Positions 29,120-36,915 of a stretch of 64,000 nucleotides of DNA are shown here, piece by piece (position 1 is the first letter of the stretch; every line of letters begins with the position of its first letter). The notes beneath the pieces are model-generated. The model was not told the DNA's origin, did no database searches, and saw nothing but the letters and a program-made list of their open reading frames with translations. Source of the stretch: Streptomyces sp. AC1-42W (lineage in GTDB: Bacteria; Actinomycetota; Actinomycetes; Streptomycetales; Streptomycetaceae); contig NZ_QKWY01000001.1 of assembly GCF_003248355.1 (NCBI RefSeq), forward strand, positions 1,198,001 through 1,262,000. Reading direction: 5' to 3'. Made by a program: the position numbers and the translations under genes.

Positions 29120-29812
29120 ATGACGAAGAAGACGCGCGTACGCGTCGCGCGGATCGCGGCGGGCGCGGTCATCGCCGCAGGTGCCTCGCTGACCGCGGCC
29201 GGGGCGGCCCAGGCGGTCGGAATCGGCGTCGAGGTCGGGGGCGTGGAGATCGGCGCCCAGACCGCGGGTGACCAGGGCGACGGCGAGGAAGAGGGCGAGC
29301 CGTGCAACCCGCTCGACCCGCGCTGCGAGCCGACGACGCCCACCACGCCGACGACTCCGACCACGCCGACGACGCCGACGACACCCACCACTCCGACGAC
29401 GCCGACGACGCCGACGACGCCCACGACTCCGAGCACGCCGACGACGCCGACGACACCCACCACTCCGACGACCCCGACGACGCCGACCACTCCGGCGAGT
29501 CCGACGGGGAAGCCGACCCCGGGCCCGTCCGAGTCGGCCGACCCCTCGGACCCGACCCCGACCCCGACCGGGACGGCGGACACCGGCCCCGACAGCGCCC
29601 CGGCGGGCCTCTTCGGTGACGACGGCACCGACAACACCGACCCCGACTCGGTCGGCAACCAGCCGGTCGAGCAGGGCAAGGGCAAGGACGAGCTCGCCGA
29701 GACCGGTGCGGCCGAGACCACGTTCCTGCTGGTCGGCGCCGCGACGATGATCGCCGGCGGCATCGGCTTCCGCATCCTGCCGCGCCTGGTCGGCAACCGC
29801 ACGGCCGCCTGA
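29120..29812 (+). CDS. Secreted, sortase-anchored surface protein with Thr-Pro repeat stalk
   Basis: 230 residues. The signal peptide (MTKKTRVRVARIAAGAVIAAG, cleaved near AQA, residue 32) is followed by a short Gly/Glu domain with one Cys pair (EPCNPLDPRCEP), which is probably disulfide-bonded. About 60 residues of TTPTTP-like repeats form an extended stalk. An acidic linker leads to LAETG at about residues 193-197, a hydrophobic helix and an Arg-containing tail. This is the order of an LPXTG-type sorting signal with the LAXTG form accepted by class E sortases of Streptomyces. There is no recognisable functional head domain, so it may present the small Cys-bridged N-terminus or act as a spacer protein. 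Confidence 0.85.
   Translation: MTKKTRVRVARIAAGAVIAAGASLTAAGAAQAVGIGVEVGGVEIGAQTAGDQGDGEEEGEPCNPLDPRCEPTTPTTPTTPTTPTTPTTPTTPTTPTTPTTPTTPSTPTTPTTPTTPTTPTTPTTPASPTGKPTPGPSESADPSDPTPTPTGTADTGPDSAPAGLFGDDGTDNTDPDSVGNQPVEQGKGKDELAETGAAETTFLLVGAATMIAGGIGFRILPRLVGNRTAA
29333..29503 (+). repeat. Low-complexity ACG/ACC-rich tandem repeat coding the Thr-Pro stalk
   Basis: Short 9-12 bp units encoding TTP repeat across about 170 bp, with one serine-containing unit (TPSTPTTP) near the middle. Such tracts change length by slippage, so stalk length is likely variable among strains. Confidence 0.85.
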
Positions 29813-29834
29813 TTCCGGCCGCGCCGCGACGCGA

Positions 29835-29867
29835 GGGGCCCGGACCGCGACGAGCGGTCCGGGCCCC
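29835..29867. terminator. Bidirectional terminator after the surface protein gene
   Basis: A 14-bp perfect stem (29835-29848 with 29854-29867) with a 5-nt loop, between convergent genes. Confidence 0.8.
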
Positions 29868-29894
29868 TGTGCGTACGTACGGGCCGGGCGGGCG

Positions 29895-30092
29895 CTATCC
29901 GGCGTGCTGCGCCAGCAGCGCCAGGGCGCCCAGGAGCACCACCAGCAGGGCGACCAGCATGGCCGGGTTCAGCCCGCCGAAGGGGCCCTGCTCCTGCTCC
30001 CGCATCCGCTCACGGCTCGCCCGGCACACGGGGCAGCGGCCCTCGGTGACGGGTGCCGCGCAGTTCGCGCACACCAGTCGGTCGTAGGTCAT
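29895..30092 (-). CDS. Small zinc-ribbon membrane protein
   Basis: 65 residues. The N-terminal half has CANC and CPVC pairs separated by seven residues, a minimal zinc ribbon. The C-terminal half is one transmembrane helix (LNPAMLVALLVVLLGALALLA). ATG 30092 is chosen because GGAGGAGG lies 7-14 nt upstream; the longer frame upstream has no such support. It is monocistronic and convergent with the surface protein gene. The function is unknown; similar tiny ribbon-plus-helix proteins are widespread in actinobacteria and lack an assigned role. Confidence 0.8.
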   Translation of the reverse strand: MTYDRLVCANCAAPVTEGRCPVCRASRERMREQEQGPFGGLNPAMLVALLVVLLGALALLAQHAG

Positions 30093-30298
30093 GCGCTTTC
30101 CTCCTCCCGCGCGGCGGAGCCGCACAAGCAATCTCTCCGCACAACGCTCACGGAAACGCAACCGTTCCCCCTACCACTGTGCCAGCTCGCGCGCCGATCG
30201 GCCCGTCCCGCCCGTCACGGCCCCGCGACAACCCTGCCGCCGCACCGTCGCGGAACCGGGTCCGATTCACCGTAAATCACCCATCCCGGTACGCGTGC

Positions 30299-30328
30299 CT
30301 GCACGGTCGAGCCCGGTTCGCGTAAGGT
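30299..30328 (+). promoter_or_regulatory. Probable ftsEX promoter
   Basis: CTGCAC (30299-30304) and TAAGGT (30323-30328) with an 18-bp spacer, 37 bp before the ftsE start. The spacer 30093-30364 has no gene. Confidence 0.5.
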
Positions 30329-30364
30329 CACGCTCACCTACTCCCGGCCGACCGTGGTGCATCC

Positions 30365-31054
30365 GTGATCCGATTCGACAACGTCTCCAAGACCTACCCG
30401 AGGCAGAGCCGCCCCGCTCTCCGGGATGTGTCGCTCGACATCGAGAAGGGCGAGTTCGTCTTCCTGGTGGGCTCCTCCGGCTCCGGCAAGTCCACCTTCA
30501 TGCGGCTCATCCTGCGCGAGGAACGCGCCAGCACCGGGGCCGTCCACGTCCTGGGCAAGGACCTCGCGCGCATGTCCAACTGGAAGGTGCCGCACATGCG
30601 CCGCCAGCTGGGCACCGTCTTCCAGGACTTCCGCCTGCTGCCCAACAAGACCGTCGCGCAGAACGTGGCGTTCGCCCAGGAAGTGATCGGCAAGCCGCGC
30701 GGCGAGATCCGTAAGGCCGTGCCGCAGGTCCTCGACCTCGTCGGACTCGGCGGCAAGGAGGACCGGATGCCCGGCGAGCTGTCCGGTGGTGAGCAGCAGC
30801 GCGTGGCGATCGCACGGGCCTTCGTCAACCGCCCCATGCTGCTGATCGCGGACGAGCCGACCGGCAACCTCGACCCGCAGACCTCCGTCGGCATCATGAA
30901 GCTGCTGGACCGGATCAACCGGACCGGCACCACCGTGATCATGGCGACCCACGACCAGAACATCGTGGACCAGATGCGCAAGCGCGTCATCGAGTTGGAG
31001 AAGGGCCGTCTCGTACGCGACCAGGCGCGCGGCGTCTACGGCTACCAGCACTGA
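30365..31054 (+). CDS. ftsE: Cell division ATP-binding protein FtsE
   Basis: 229 residues. It is the cytoplasmic ATPase of the FtsEX complex, which transmits ATP hydrolysis through the membrane to activate peptidoglycan hydrolases at division or growth sites. Walker [10 protein letters not shown] at residues 36-44, signature LSGGEQQR near 139-146, Walker [10 protein letters not shown] near 160-168. GTG 30365 starts the conserved MIRFDNVSK. ftsX follows after 23 bp in one operon. Confidence 0.96.
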   Translation: MIRFDNVSKTYPRQSRPALRDVSLDIEKGEFVFLVGSSGSGKSTFMRLILREERASTGAVHVLGKDLARMSNWKVPHMRRQLGTVFQDFRLLPNKTVAQNVAFAQEVIGKPRGEIRKAVPQVLDLVGLGGKEDRMPGELSGGEQQRVAIARAFVNRPMLLIADEPTGNLDPQTSVGIMKLLDRINRTGTTVIMATHDQNIVDQMRKRVIELEKGRLVRDQARGVYGYQH

Positions 31055-31077
31055 GCACCCAGCACTGAAAGGACGCC

Positions 31078-31995
31078 ATGCGCGCCCAGTTCGTCCTGTC
31101 GGAGATCGGCGTCGGCCTCCGTCGCAACCTCACGATGACGTTCGCCGTCGTCGTCTCCGTCGCCCTCTCGCTCGCCCTGTTCGGTGGCGCGCTGCTCATG
31201 CGCGAGCAGGTCAGCACGATGAAGGACTACTGGTACGACAAGGTCAACGTCTCCATCTACCTCTGCGGCAAGGGCGACGCGGAGACGGTGGTCCAGTGCG
31301 CCAAGGGTGCGGTCACCAAGCAGCAGAAGGACCAGATCGAGGCCGATCTGGGGAAGATGGACGTCGTGGAGAAGGTGATCTACGAGTCCTCCGACGAGGC
31401 GTACAAGCACTACCAGGAGGAGTTCGGCGACTCCCCGATGGCCGGCAACATCACGCCGGACCAGATGCCCGAGTCCTTCCGGGTCAAGCTCAAGGACCCG
31501 ACCAAGTACAAGGTCGTCGCCACCGCCTTCGCCGGACGCGACGGGGTCCAGTCGGTCCAGGACCAGCGGAGCATCCTGGACAACCTCTTCGGACTGATGA
31601 ACGGCATGAACGTCGCCGCGCTCTTCGTGATGGCGCTCATGCTCGTCATCGCGCTGATGCTGATCGTCAACACCGTGCGCGTCTCCGCGTTCTCCCGGCG
31701 CCGGGAGACCGGGATCATGCGGCTCGTCGGCGCCTCCGGCTTCTACATCCAGGCGCCGTTCATCATGGAGGCGGCCTTCGCCGGTCTCATCGGCGGGGTG
31801 CTGGCCTGCGTGATGCTGCTGGCCGGGCGCTACTTCCTGATCGACGGCGGCCTCGCGCTCAAGGACAAGCTCAACCTGATCGACTTCATCGGCTGGGACG
31901 CGGTCCTCACCAAGCTGCCGCTGGTACTGGCGATCGGCCTGCTGATGCCCGCCGTGGCGGCTCTCTTCGCACTGCGCAAGTACCTGAAGGTGTGA
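31078..31995 (+). CDS. ftsX: Cell division membrane protein FtsX
   Basis: 305 residues, partner of FtsE. One N-terminal transmembrane helix (residues about 20-42) precedes an extracytoplasmic domain of about 120 residues, which contains two Cys (YLCGKGD, VQCAKG) that may form a disulfide. Three more helices follow, with the FtsX core motif SRRRETGIMRLVGASGFYIQAPF. AAAGGA lies 6 nt before ATG 31078. The gene is followed within 60 bp by a hairpin repeat element. Confidence 0.96.
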   Translation: MRAQFVLSEIGVGLRRNLTMTFAVVVSVALSLALFGGALLMREQVSTMKDYWYDKVNVSIYLCGKGDAETVVQCAKGAVTKQQKDQIEADLGKMDVVEKVIYESSDEAYKHYQEEFGDSPMAGNITPDQMPESFRVKLKDPTKYKVVATAFAGRDGVQSVQDQRSILDNLFGLMNGMNVAALFVMALMLVIALMLIVNTVRVSAFSRRRETGIMRLVGASGFYIQAPFIMEAAFAGLIGGVLACVMLLAGRYFLIDGGLALKDKLNLIDFIGWDAVLTKLPLVLAIGLLMPAVAALFALRKYLKV

Positions 31996-32052
31996 TGTGC
32001 GCCCCGTGAGGCGCACGGACAACGTCCCATGCGCCCCACAGGCGTTGTCCCA

Positions 32053-32213
32053 GGGGGTGTCCTGCCGGCCAGGGCCGGGTCCGCGACTCCTGGCACGGCA
32101 CCTCGCGGCGTTGTCGTCAATCACCAACGCTCCGCGTTGACTCAATCCTCCGCCTTGCGATGCACCGCACCAGGTGTCGCGGCCTTTCCGACCCTGGCCG
32201 GCAGGACACCCCC
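32053..32213. repeat. Dispersed 161-bp hairpin element, copy 1
   Basis: Perfect 22-bp inverted ends at 32053-32074 and 32192-32213, followed inward by imperfect pairing (CCGCGACTCCTGG with CCAGGTGTCGCGG). The central core on the minus strand contains GCAAGGCGGAGGATTGAG and GACGACAACGCC. The same core lies on the plus strand at 63351-63510 between different 22-bp ends. The right end touches the -10 box of the S41 protease gene. There is no coding frame, so it could be a MITE-like element or a structured RNA or DNA element. Confidence 0.85.
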
Positions 32214-32219
32214 TAGACT
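32214..32219 (+). promoter_or_regulatory. -10 box of the S41 protease gene, leaderless
   Basis: TAGACT directly abuts the hairpin element and ends 7 bp before ATG 32227, so the mRNA would start at the ATG. The corresponding -35 region lies inside the element's right arm. Confidence 0.5.
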
Positions 32220-32226
32220 CGGCGCC

Positions 32227-33414
32227 ATGTCGGACCCCGAATGTCGCGTCGGGCCCCGCGGTCTGCGCCGCGGGGCGGCCCTGACGCTGGTCTTCGCCGG
32301 CGTCCTCGCCACCGGGGCCGCGACGGGCGCGCTGCCCCGCGGCGAGCAGCGGGAGCCCCGGGTGCACACCCGGTCCGTCGCCGCCACCGCCGACCGTGAC
32401 GCGGTCGCCGAGGCCGCCGCCGACGCGGTCGCCGACGGCAAGTCCGGTACGGAGGCGGCCGAGGAGGTCGTCAGCCGCAGCGGCGACCGCTGGGGCGCCG
32501 TGTACGACCAGCGCGAGTACCAGGAGTTCGAGCAGGCCCTCGACGGCAGCTACACCGGCGTCGGGCTCGCCGCCCGGCGCTCCGCGGACGGCCAGGTCGC
32601 CGTCGCCCGCGTCCAGCCCGGCAGCCCCGCCGACCGCGCGGGCATCCGCCCCGGCGACCTGCTGCGCACCGTGGACGGCCGCCGCGTGGACCGGATGCCG
32701 GTCTCCGACGTGGTGGCCCTGCTGCGCGGCGACCGGACCGGCGCGAAGGCGGGCAGCACGGTGCGCCTGGGGGTGCGCCGGGGGGCCGCCACCCGGACCG
32801 AGACGCTGCGCCGGGCCCGCCTCGCCGTCGAGTCGGTGACCGTGCGGCCGGTCGCGGCGGAGCGCTCGGGCCCGTCCGGCGCGGTCCGGATCGAGGTCGG
32901 CTCGTTCACCAAGGGCTCCGGGGACGCCGTGCGCGAGGCGGTCCGGCAGGCGCCGCCGGGTGCCGGGGTCCTGCTGGACCTGCGCGGCAACGCGGGCGGA
33001 CTGGTCACCGAGGCGGTCACCGCGGCCTCCGCCTTCCTGGACGGCGGCCTGGTCGCCACGTACGACGTGCACGGCGAGCAGCGGGCCCTGTACGCGGAGG
33101 CGGGCGGCGACACCGGGCGGCCGGTGGTGGTCCTGGTGGACGGCGGCACGATGAGCGCGGCCGAGCTGGTCACCGGGGCGCTCCAGGACCGGGGCCGGGC
33201 GGTCACGGTGGGTTCGCGGACCTTCGGCAAGGGTTCCGTGCAGATGCCGAGCCGGCTCGCGGGCGGTTCGGTCGCCGAGCTGACCGTGGGCCACTACCGG
33301 ACCCCGGCGGGTCACGGCGTGGACGGCGAGGGCATCACCCCGGACCTCGTGGTGACCTCGCGGGCCCAGGAGCGGGCCGAGACGGTATTGAGTGGCCTCG
33401 GGGGCGGTTCGTAG
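32227..33414 (+). CDS. S41 family C-terminal processing peptidase (CtpA-like), exported
   Basis: 395 residues. A signal-anchor helix (ALTLVFAGVLATGAATGA, residues 18-36) exports it. A PDZ domain follows (GVGLAARRSADGQVAVARV to VVALLRG, about 115-185). The peptidase core has a Ser in GGTMSAAELV (near 320) and the partner Lys in FGKGSVQ (near 345), the S41 Ser-Lys dyad. The preferred substrates are unknown. ATG 32227 is supported by the leaderless -10 box; the longer upstream frame runs through the repeat element and is not used. smpB begins 18 bp after the stop. Confidence 0.92.
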   Translation: MSDPECRVGPRGLRRGAALTLVFAGVLATGAATGALPRGEQREPRVHTRSVAATADRDAVAEAAADAVADGKSGTEAAEEVVSRSGDRWGAVYDQREYQEFEQALDGSYTGVGLAARRSADGQVAVARVQPGSPADRAGIRPGDLLRTVDGRRVDRMPVSDVVALLRGDRTGAKAGSTVRLGVRRGAATRTETLRRARLAVESVTVRPVAAERSGPSGAVRIEVGSFTKGSGDAVREAVRQAPPGAGVLLDLRGNAGGLVTEAVTAASAFLDGGLVATYDVHGEQRALYAEAGGDTGRPVVVLVDGGTMSAAELVTGALQDRGRAVTVGSRTFGKGSVQMPSRLAGGSVAELTVGHYRTPAGHGVDGEGITPDLVVTSRAQERAETVLSGLGGGS

Positions 33415-33417
33415 TGC
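33388..33417 (+). promoter_or_regulatory. Possible smpB promoter inside the end of the protease gene
   Basis: TTGAGT (33388-33393) and TAGTGC (33412-33417) are 18 bp apart. No Shine-Dalgarno sequence precedes ATG 33433. The -10 match is weak. Confidence 0.3.
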
Positions 33418-33432
33418 GAAAATGGCCGCACT

Positions 33433-33921
33433 ATGGCTAAGGAAAAGGACACCGGGCGCAAGCTCATCGCGCAGAACAAGAAGGCGCGCCACGACTACAC
33501 CATCCTCGACACCTACGAGTGCGGGCTCGTGCTCATGGGAACCGAGGTCAAATCGCTGCGGATGGGCCGGGCGTCGCTGGTCGACGGCTTCGTCCAGATC
33601 GACGGCGGCGAGGCGTGGCTGCACAACGTGCACGTCCCGGAGTACGTGCAGGGCACCTGGACCAACCACTCCGCCAAGCGCAAGCGCAAGCTGCTGATGC
33701 ACCGCGCCGAGATCGACAAGCTGGAGTCGAAGTCCCAGGAGACCGGTCACACGATCGTGCCGCTCTCGCTGTACTTCGTGAACGGCCGGGTCAAGGCGGA
33801 GATCGCGCTCGCCAAGGGCAAGAAGGAGTACGACAAGCGGCAGACGCTGCGCGAGAAGCAGGACACCAGGGAGACGAACCGCGCGATCGCGGCGGCCCGC
33901 CGCCGCCAGCGGAGCGCCTGA
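33433..33921 (+). CDS. smpB: SsrA-binding protein SmpB
   Basis: 162 residues. It binds tmRNA and brings it to stalled ribosomes for trans-translation. Conserved segments include [36 protein letters not shown] and [13 protein letters not shown], with a basic C-terminal tail ([14 protein letters not shown]) that sits in the mRNA channel. It is followed 92 bp later by its RNA partner ssrA. Confidence 0.97.
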   Translation: MAKEKDTGRKLIAQNKKARHDYTILDTYECGLVLMGTEVKSLRMGRASLVDGFVQIDGGEAWLHNVHVPEYVQGTWTNHSAKRKRKLLMHRAEIDKLESKSQETGHTIVPLSLYFVNGRVKAEIALAKGKKEYDKRQTLREKQDTRETNRAIAAARRRQRSA

Positions 33922-34013
33922 CCAGGAATACGCTGGCATCGTCGTGCGTTGGTCACGTACGATGGGCACCACACCCCACGGAGGGTGTGCGCACCACCTT
34001 GAAAAATCAACAT

Positions 34014-34399
34014 GGGGATGATCGGTTTCGACAGCGGATGTCGAAGCAGGGGAAGCGAGTCGAGGAAGCGGCAATGATCTCGTAAACCATATGTCGCAAC
34101 CAATAATCGCCAATTCCAAGCGCGATTCCTCCGCCTTCGCCCTCGCTGCCTAATTAGCAGCTAGCGAAGACTCTGCGGAGTGTCAGCCCGGGGGTGATCC
34201 CGACCCGGACCCTGGCATCATCAAGGGATCTAAACTTCTGCGTCCGGTCACGGGTCGCAGAAGGAAATCAAACAGTGACTGGGCCTGTCGGAGGCTTGTC
34301 CGCGTGACCTCCGAGGCCGAGAAAAGCGTAGCGGACTGCACTCGGAGAAGCCCTGGTTCCGCACCGTTGGACGCGGGTTCGATTCCCGCCATCTCCACA
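34014..34399 (+). ncRNA. ssrA: Transfer-messenger RNA (tmRNA)
   Basis: The 5' end GGGGAUG pairs with CAUCUCC at 34390-34396 to make the tRNA-like acceptor stem, and GGUUCGAUUCCCGCC forms the T arm. CCA is not encoded after the discriminator A at 34397. The tag frame runs 34109-34153 and reads ANSKRDSSAFALAA-stop, ending in the usual ALAA degradation signal. Pseudoknot segments fill the rest. TACGAT at 33958-33963 is a likely -10 box. The tag is 14 residues. Confidence 0.96.
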
Positions 34400-34410
34400 A
34401 TTCCCATGTG

Positions 34411-34450
34411 GCCTCCGGCCTGCGAAAACAGTCGCAGGCCGGAGGCGTTT
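34411..34450 (+). terminator. ssrA terminator
   Basis: A 14-bp perfect stem (34411-34424 with 34433-34446), 8-nt loop AAAACAGT and a GTTTTC tail, just after the mature 3' end. Confidence 0.88.
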
Positions 34451-34564
34451 TCATGCCCGTGAAGGCGTCTCGTCATGTACATACCAGCGGGCGGGATCGC
34501 GTACCCGGCTGCCCTGGCGAATGGGTTCACGACGAGGGCGGCGGCCCCGTTCCGGGTCGCTGAT

Positions 34565-34915
34565 CTACGCGAGGATGAGGTGGAGCGCGAAGGCGCCCAA
34601 GGCTTCTTTCTCGGGCGGGTAGATGTCGCGGATCGCGGCTACGAGCTGGTCGTGGGTCATGTCCGGTCCGCCGATCGCGGCGGGTTCCTCGGCGTCCAGC
34701 ATCGCGGCGAATGAGCCGTACTCCTTCACCGCGGTGATTCGGGTGGTCAGCGTCTCGTCCGCGCAGGCGATGGTCAGGGTGTCCCCGGCGGCCATCCTGC
34801 GGATCTTGGGGTAGCCGACGCGGACCTCGACGGTCTTCGCGCCGGAGGCGATCAGGTCGAAGTACGGCTTGCGGATACTGAGGGAGTGCTCGGCCCTCCG
34901 CTGGTCGCCGGTCAC
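34565..34915 (-). CDS. ASCH domain protein
   Basis: 116 residues. The fold starts with SLSIRKPYFDLIASGAKTVEVRVGYPKIR and continues with GDTLTIACADETLTTRITAVKEYGSF, the ASCH (PUA-like beta-barrel) pattern. Family members bind RNA or act on modified nucleosides; YqfB-type members are amidohydrolases for N4-acetylcytidine. The KTVE (Lys-Glu) pair is present. GTG 34915 is the start, and it is the last gene of the leftward pair that begins with the Cro/C1-like regulator, 32 bp upstream. Confidence 0.8.
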   Translation of the reverse strand: MTGDQRRAEHSLSIRKPYFDLIASGAKTVEVRVGYPKIRRMAAGDTLTIACADETLTTRITAVKEYGSFAAMLDAEEPAAIGGPDMTHDQLVAAIRDIYPPEKEALGAFALHLILA

Positions 34916-34947
34916 GTCTCGTCTCCTTCGGGGGCGGGCTTCAACGG

Positions 34948-36408
34948 TCAGGGGCGGACCGGACGGGCGGCCGCGTCAGTGGTGGCCAGCCGTTCGCGCA
35001 GGCCCTCGACTGCGGCCTGGCGAGGGTAGCGGCGGGTGAGATACGAGGTGAGGTCGCCGGCCCGGTGGCGTACGGAGTCGACGACGCGGGCGGAGTCGAG
35101 GGCTTGGTGGCCCAGCGCCACGGCGTCGTCGGGGTTGCCGAGAAGGGCATGGGCGAGGGCCATGTCGATGCGGGCGATGGCCTCCCGGCTGGGGGACCTC
35201 GATGCTGCTGGGGCGGCCTTGTAGGTCGCCAGGGCCTGTTCGGCGTGCTCGCGGGCTTCTTCGGCCTGGCCGAGCCAGATGCACGAGGTTGCTGGGTAGG
35301 AGGTGAGGGCGTAGTCGGCCAGCGGCAGCACGTCCATGCCGAAGCGGCGGGGCGAGCGGGGAGGCAGGAGCCGGTAGGCATCCTCGGCTGCCCGGTAGGC
35401 GGTGGTGAAGCCGTCCGCGTCACCGTCGGCGGCGGCCGCGCGGGCGGCCTGAGCGTGCAGCCGCACGGTCAGCGGATGGGTGGCCGGGGCCTCGACGAGG
35501 CCCTTGAGGGCGGCGTCTCGGGCCTTGCCGGGCCGCTGCTCGTACAGGTTGATGGAGGCAGAGGCGTCCATGGCCCACGCGCACAGCTGGCCGTGTCCGG
35601 CCTGCTGGCCGTGGACGAAGGCGTCGGTGGTGAACGCCAGGCCGGTACGGGCGTCGCCGAGGTCGTGGGCGAGCCACGCCAAGAGCTCGGACAGCCAGCC
35701 GGCGAACGCCAGCAGTTCGCGTTCCTGGCGGTGGGTGTGGCGGCCTCTGAGGAGGGCGTCGACCTTGCGCCGGTAGTCCATCACCGCGTCGAAGACGGCC
35801 CTGGGAGGCTTGAGCGAGTACGCCCGGTTGAACTCGGTGACTGCGAGGTCGAGGTGGTCCAGGGTTCCCGAGCCGAGTGAGGTCGCCTCGGCCTGCCGGG
35901 TGAACTCCATGGCCTCGGCGGCGGCCTGCTGGAGGATCTGGGATGCGGCGGCCGGGGAGACCATGGCCAGTCCGGCGAGCTTGACCGCGTCGCGACGTTT
36001 CGTTGCCCCCACCTCCGTGAAGGTCTGCGGACTTGCACCTGTGCCTTCCGTTTTCCCCTGGAGAAGGGTTCCATCCGGTCCGTCCCCGTTCCAAAGCGGA
36101 TCGGCGTGGTCCTGCGCGGGGGCGGGTGAGTAGTCGCGGGCGAATCCCAGCTCGACGGGGTTGGTGGCCAGCAGACGGCACAGCAGGTCTTGGTAGTCGG
36201 GGCTGGGCAGGCCGCCGGCCTCCCAGTCCTTCCAGGACCGTTCGGACAGTCCCACCTTGGCCAGGTTCTCGTCCTCGACGAACTGGTGGGTGGCGGCGAC
36301 GGCCTGGGCGACGGTCCACCCCACCGAGAGGCGGCGGCACTTGAGACGGTGGTGGCCGCAGTGGTCCTCGATCTGGGCCGCGATCTGCACGATGAGGACC
36401 TGCGGCAC
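34948..36408 (-). CDS. Cro/C1-type helix-turn-helix regulator with TPR-like C-terminal region
   Basis: 486 residues from GTG 36408 (480 from GTG 36390). The N-terminal 90 residues match a Streptomyces regulator type with HRLKCRRLSVGWTVAQAV and GLSERSWKDWEAGGLPSPDYQDLLCRLL. The rest is alpha-helical and TPR-like (AFAGWLSELLAWLAHDLGD, ALLGNPDDAVALGHQALDSARV), as in many orphan Streptomyces regulators. It is divergent from, and at its 5' end overlaps, the phosphoribosyltransferase gene, so it probably controls the phosphoribosyltransferase-HAD-alaS cluster. A longer frame continues upstream but runs antisense through the phosphoribosyltransferase gene and is rejected. Confidence 0.78.
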   Translation of the reverse strand: MPQVLIVQIAAQIEDHCGHHRLKCRRLSVGWTVAQAVAATHQFVEDENLAKVGLSERSWKDWEAGGLPSPDYQDLLCRLLATNPVELGFARDYSPAPAQDHADPLWNGDGPDGTLLQGKTEGTGASPQTFTEVGATKRRDAVKLAGLAMVSPAAASQILQQAAAEAMEFTRQAEATSLGSGTLDHLDLAVTEFNRAYSLKPPRAVFDAVMDYRRKVDALLRGRHTHRQERELLAFAGWLSELLAWLAHDLGDARTGLAFTTDAFVHGQQAGHGQLCAWAMDASASINLYEQRPGKARDAALKGLVEAPATHPLTVRLHAQAARAAAADGDADGFTTAYRAAEDAYRLLPPRSPRRFGMDVLPLADYALTSYPATSCIWLGQAEEAREHAEQALATYKAAPAASRSPSREAIARIDMALAHALLGNPDDAVALGHQALDSARVVDSVRHRAGDLTSYLTRRYPRQAAVEGLRERLATTDAAARPVRP

Positions 36409-36915
36409 CGGGTCGGGGGGAACGCCCCCGACGCGTTCACCCTGGCAGGCGGACAGGTACTGGACGCGTACTTCGACGAGTACCGCCTGGCCGCCTACCC
36501 GCAGCTGCTGCACGATGTCGCCGACGCGATGGCCGCCCTCGTTCCCGAGGATGCCGAAGTGCTGGCCGGGATCGAGCTGGGTGGCGTCCCCCTGGCCATC
36601 GCCCTGGCGGCCGCGACCGGACTGCCGGCCGCGTTCCTGCGGCGGTTGCCCAAGCGCTACGGCTCCAAGCGGCAGATCGAGGGCGCCGACGTCACCGGGC
36701 GGCAGGTCGTCCTGGTCGACGACGTGGTCCGCTCCGGCGGCCAGCTGCTGGCCATGACCCGGATACTGCGGGTTGCCGGAGCCCCGGTCACCCACGCGCT
36801 GTGCGTACTGGAACGCCCACTCGGCGGGAGGCTTCTGCTGGATGAGCACGGCGTCGCCCTCCACCCGCTGCTGACCGAGGCCGACCTGCCCACGGCCAAG
36901 GAGCCGGCGTCGTGA
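36361..36915 (+). CDS. Orotate phosphoribosyltransferase-like protein
   Basis: 184 residues from GTG 36361. The type I phosphoribosyltransferase PRPP loop VVLVDDVVRSGGQLL lies near residues 117-131. DAFTLAGGQVLDAYFDEYRL matches the N-terminal strand of orotate phosphoribosyltransferases (FTLRSG...YFDKY). GTG codons at 36349 and 36352 are alternatives; no ATG/GTG/TTG occurs between 36361 and the conserved core. It overlaps the HAD gene as GTGA. The housekeeping pyrE is expected elsewhere, so the substrate base here need not be orotate. Confidence 0.8.
   Translation: MVLDLGRDLHDEDLRHRVGGNAPDAFTLAGGQVLDAYFDEYRLAAYPQLLHDVADAMAALVPEDAEVLAGIELGGVPLAIALAAATGLPAAFLRRLPKRYGSKRQIEGADVTGRQVVLVDDVVRSGGQLLAMTRILRVAGAPVTHALCVLERPLGGRLLLDEHGVALHPLLTEADLPTAKEPAS

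Noticed and set aside
29333..29503. CRISPR-like regular repeats
   Set aside because: Short units without spacers, in frame, coding Thr-Pro repeats. The 39-bp repeats at 21989-22105 are likewise coding.
34183..34530. 115-codon frame overlapping the ssrA 3' end
   Set aside because: Falls on tmRNA structure and its terminator; no coding support.
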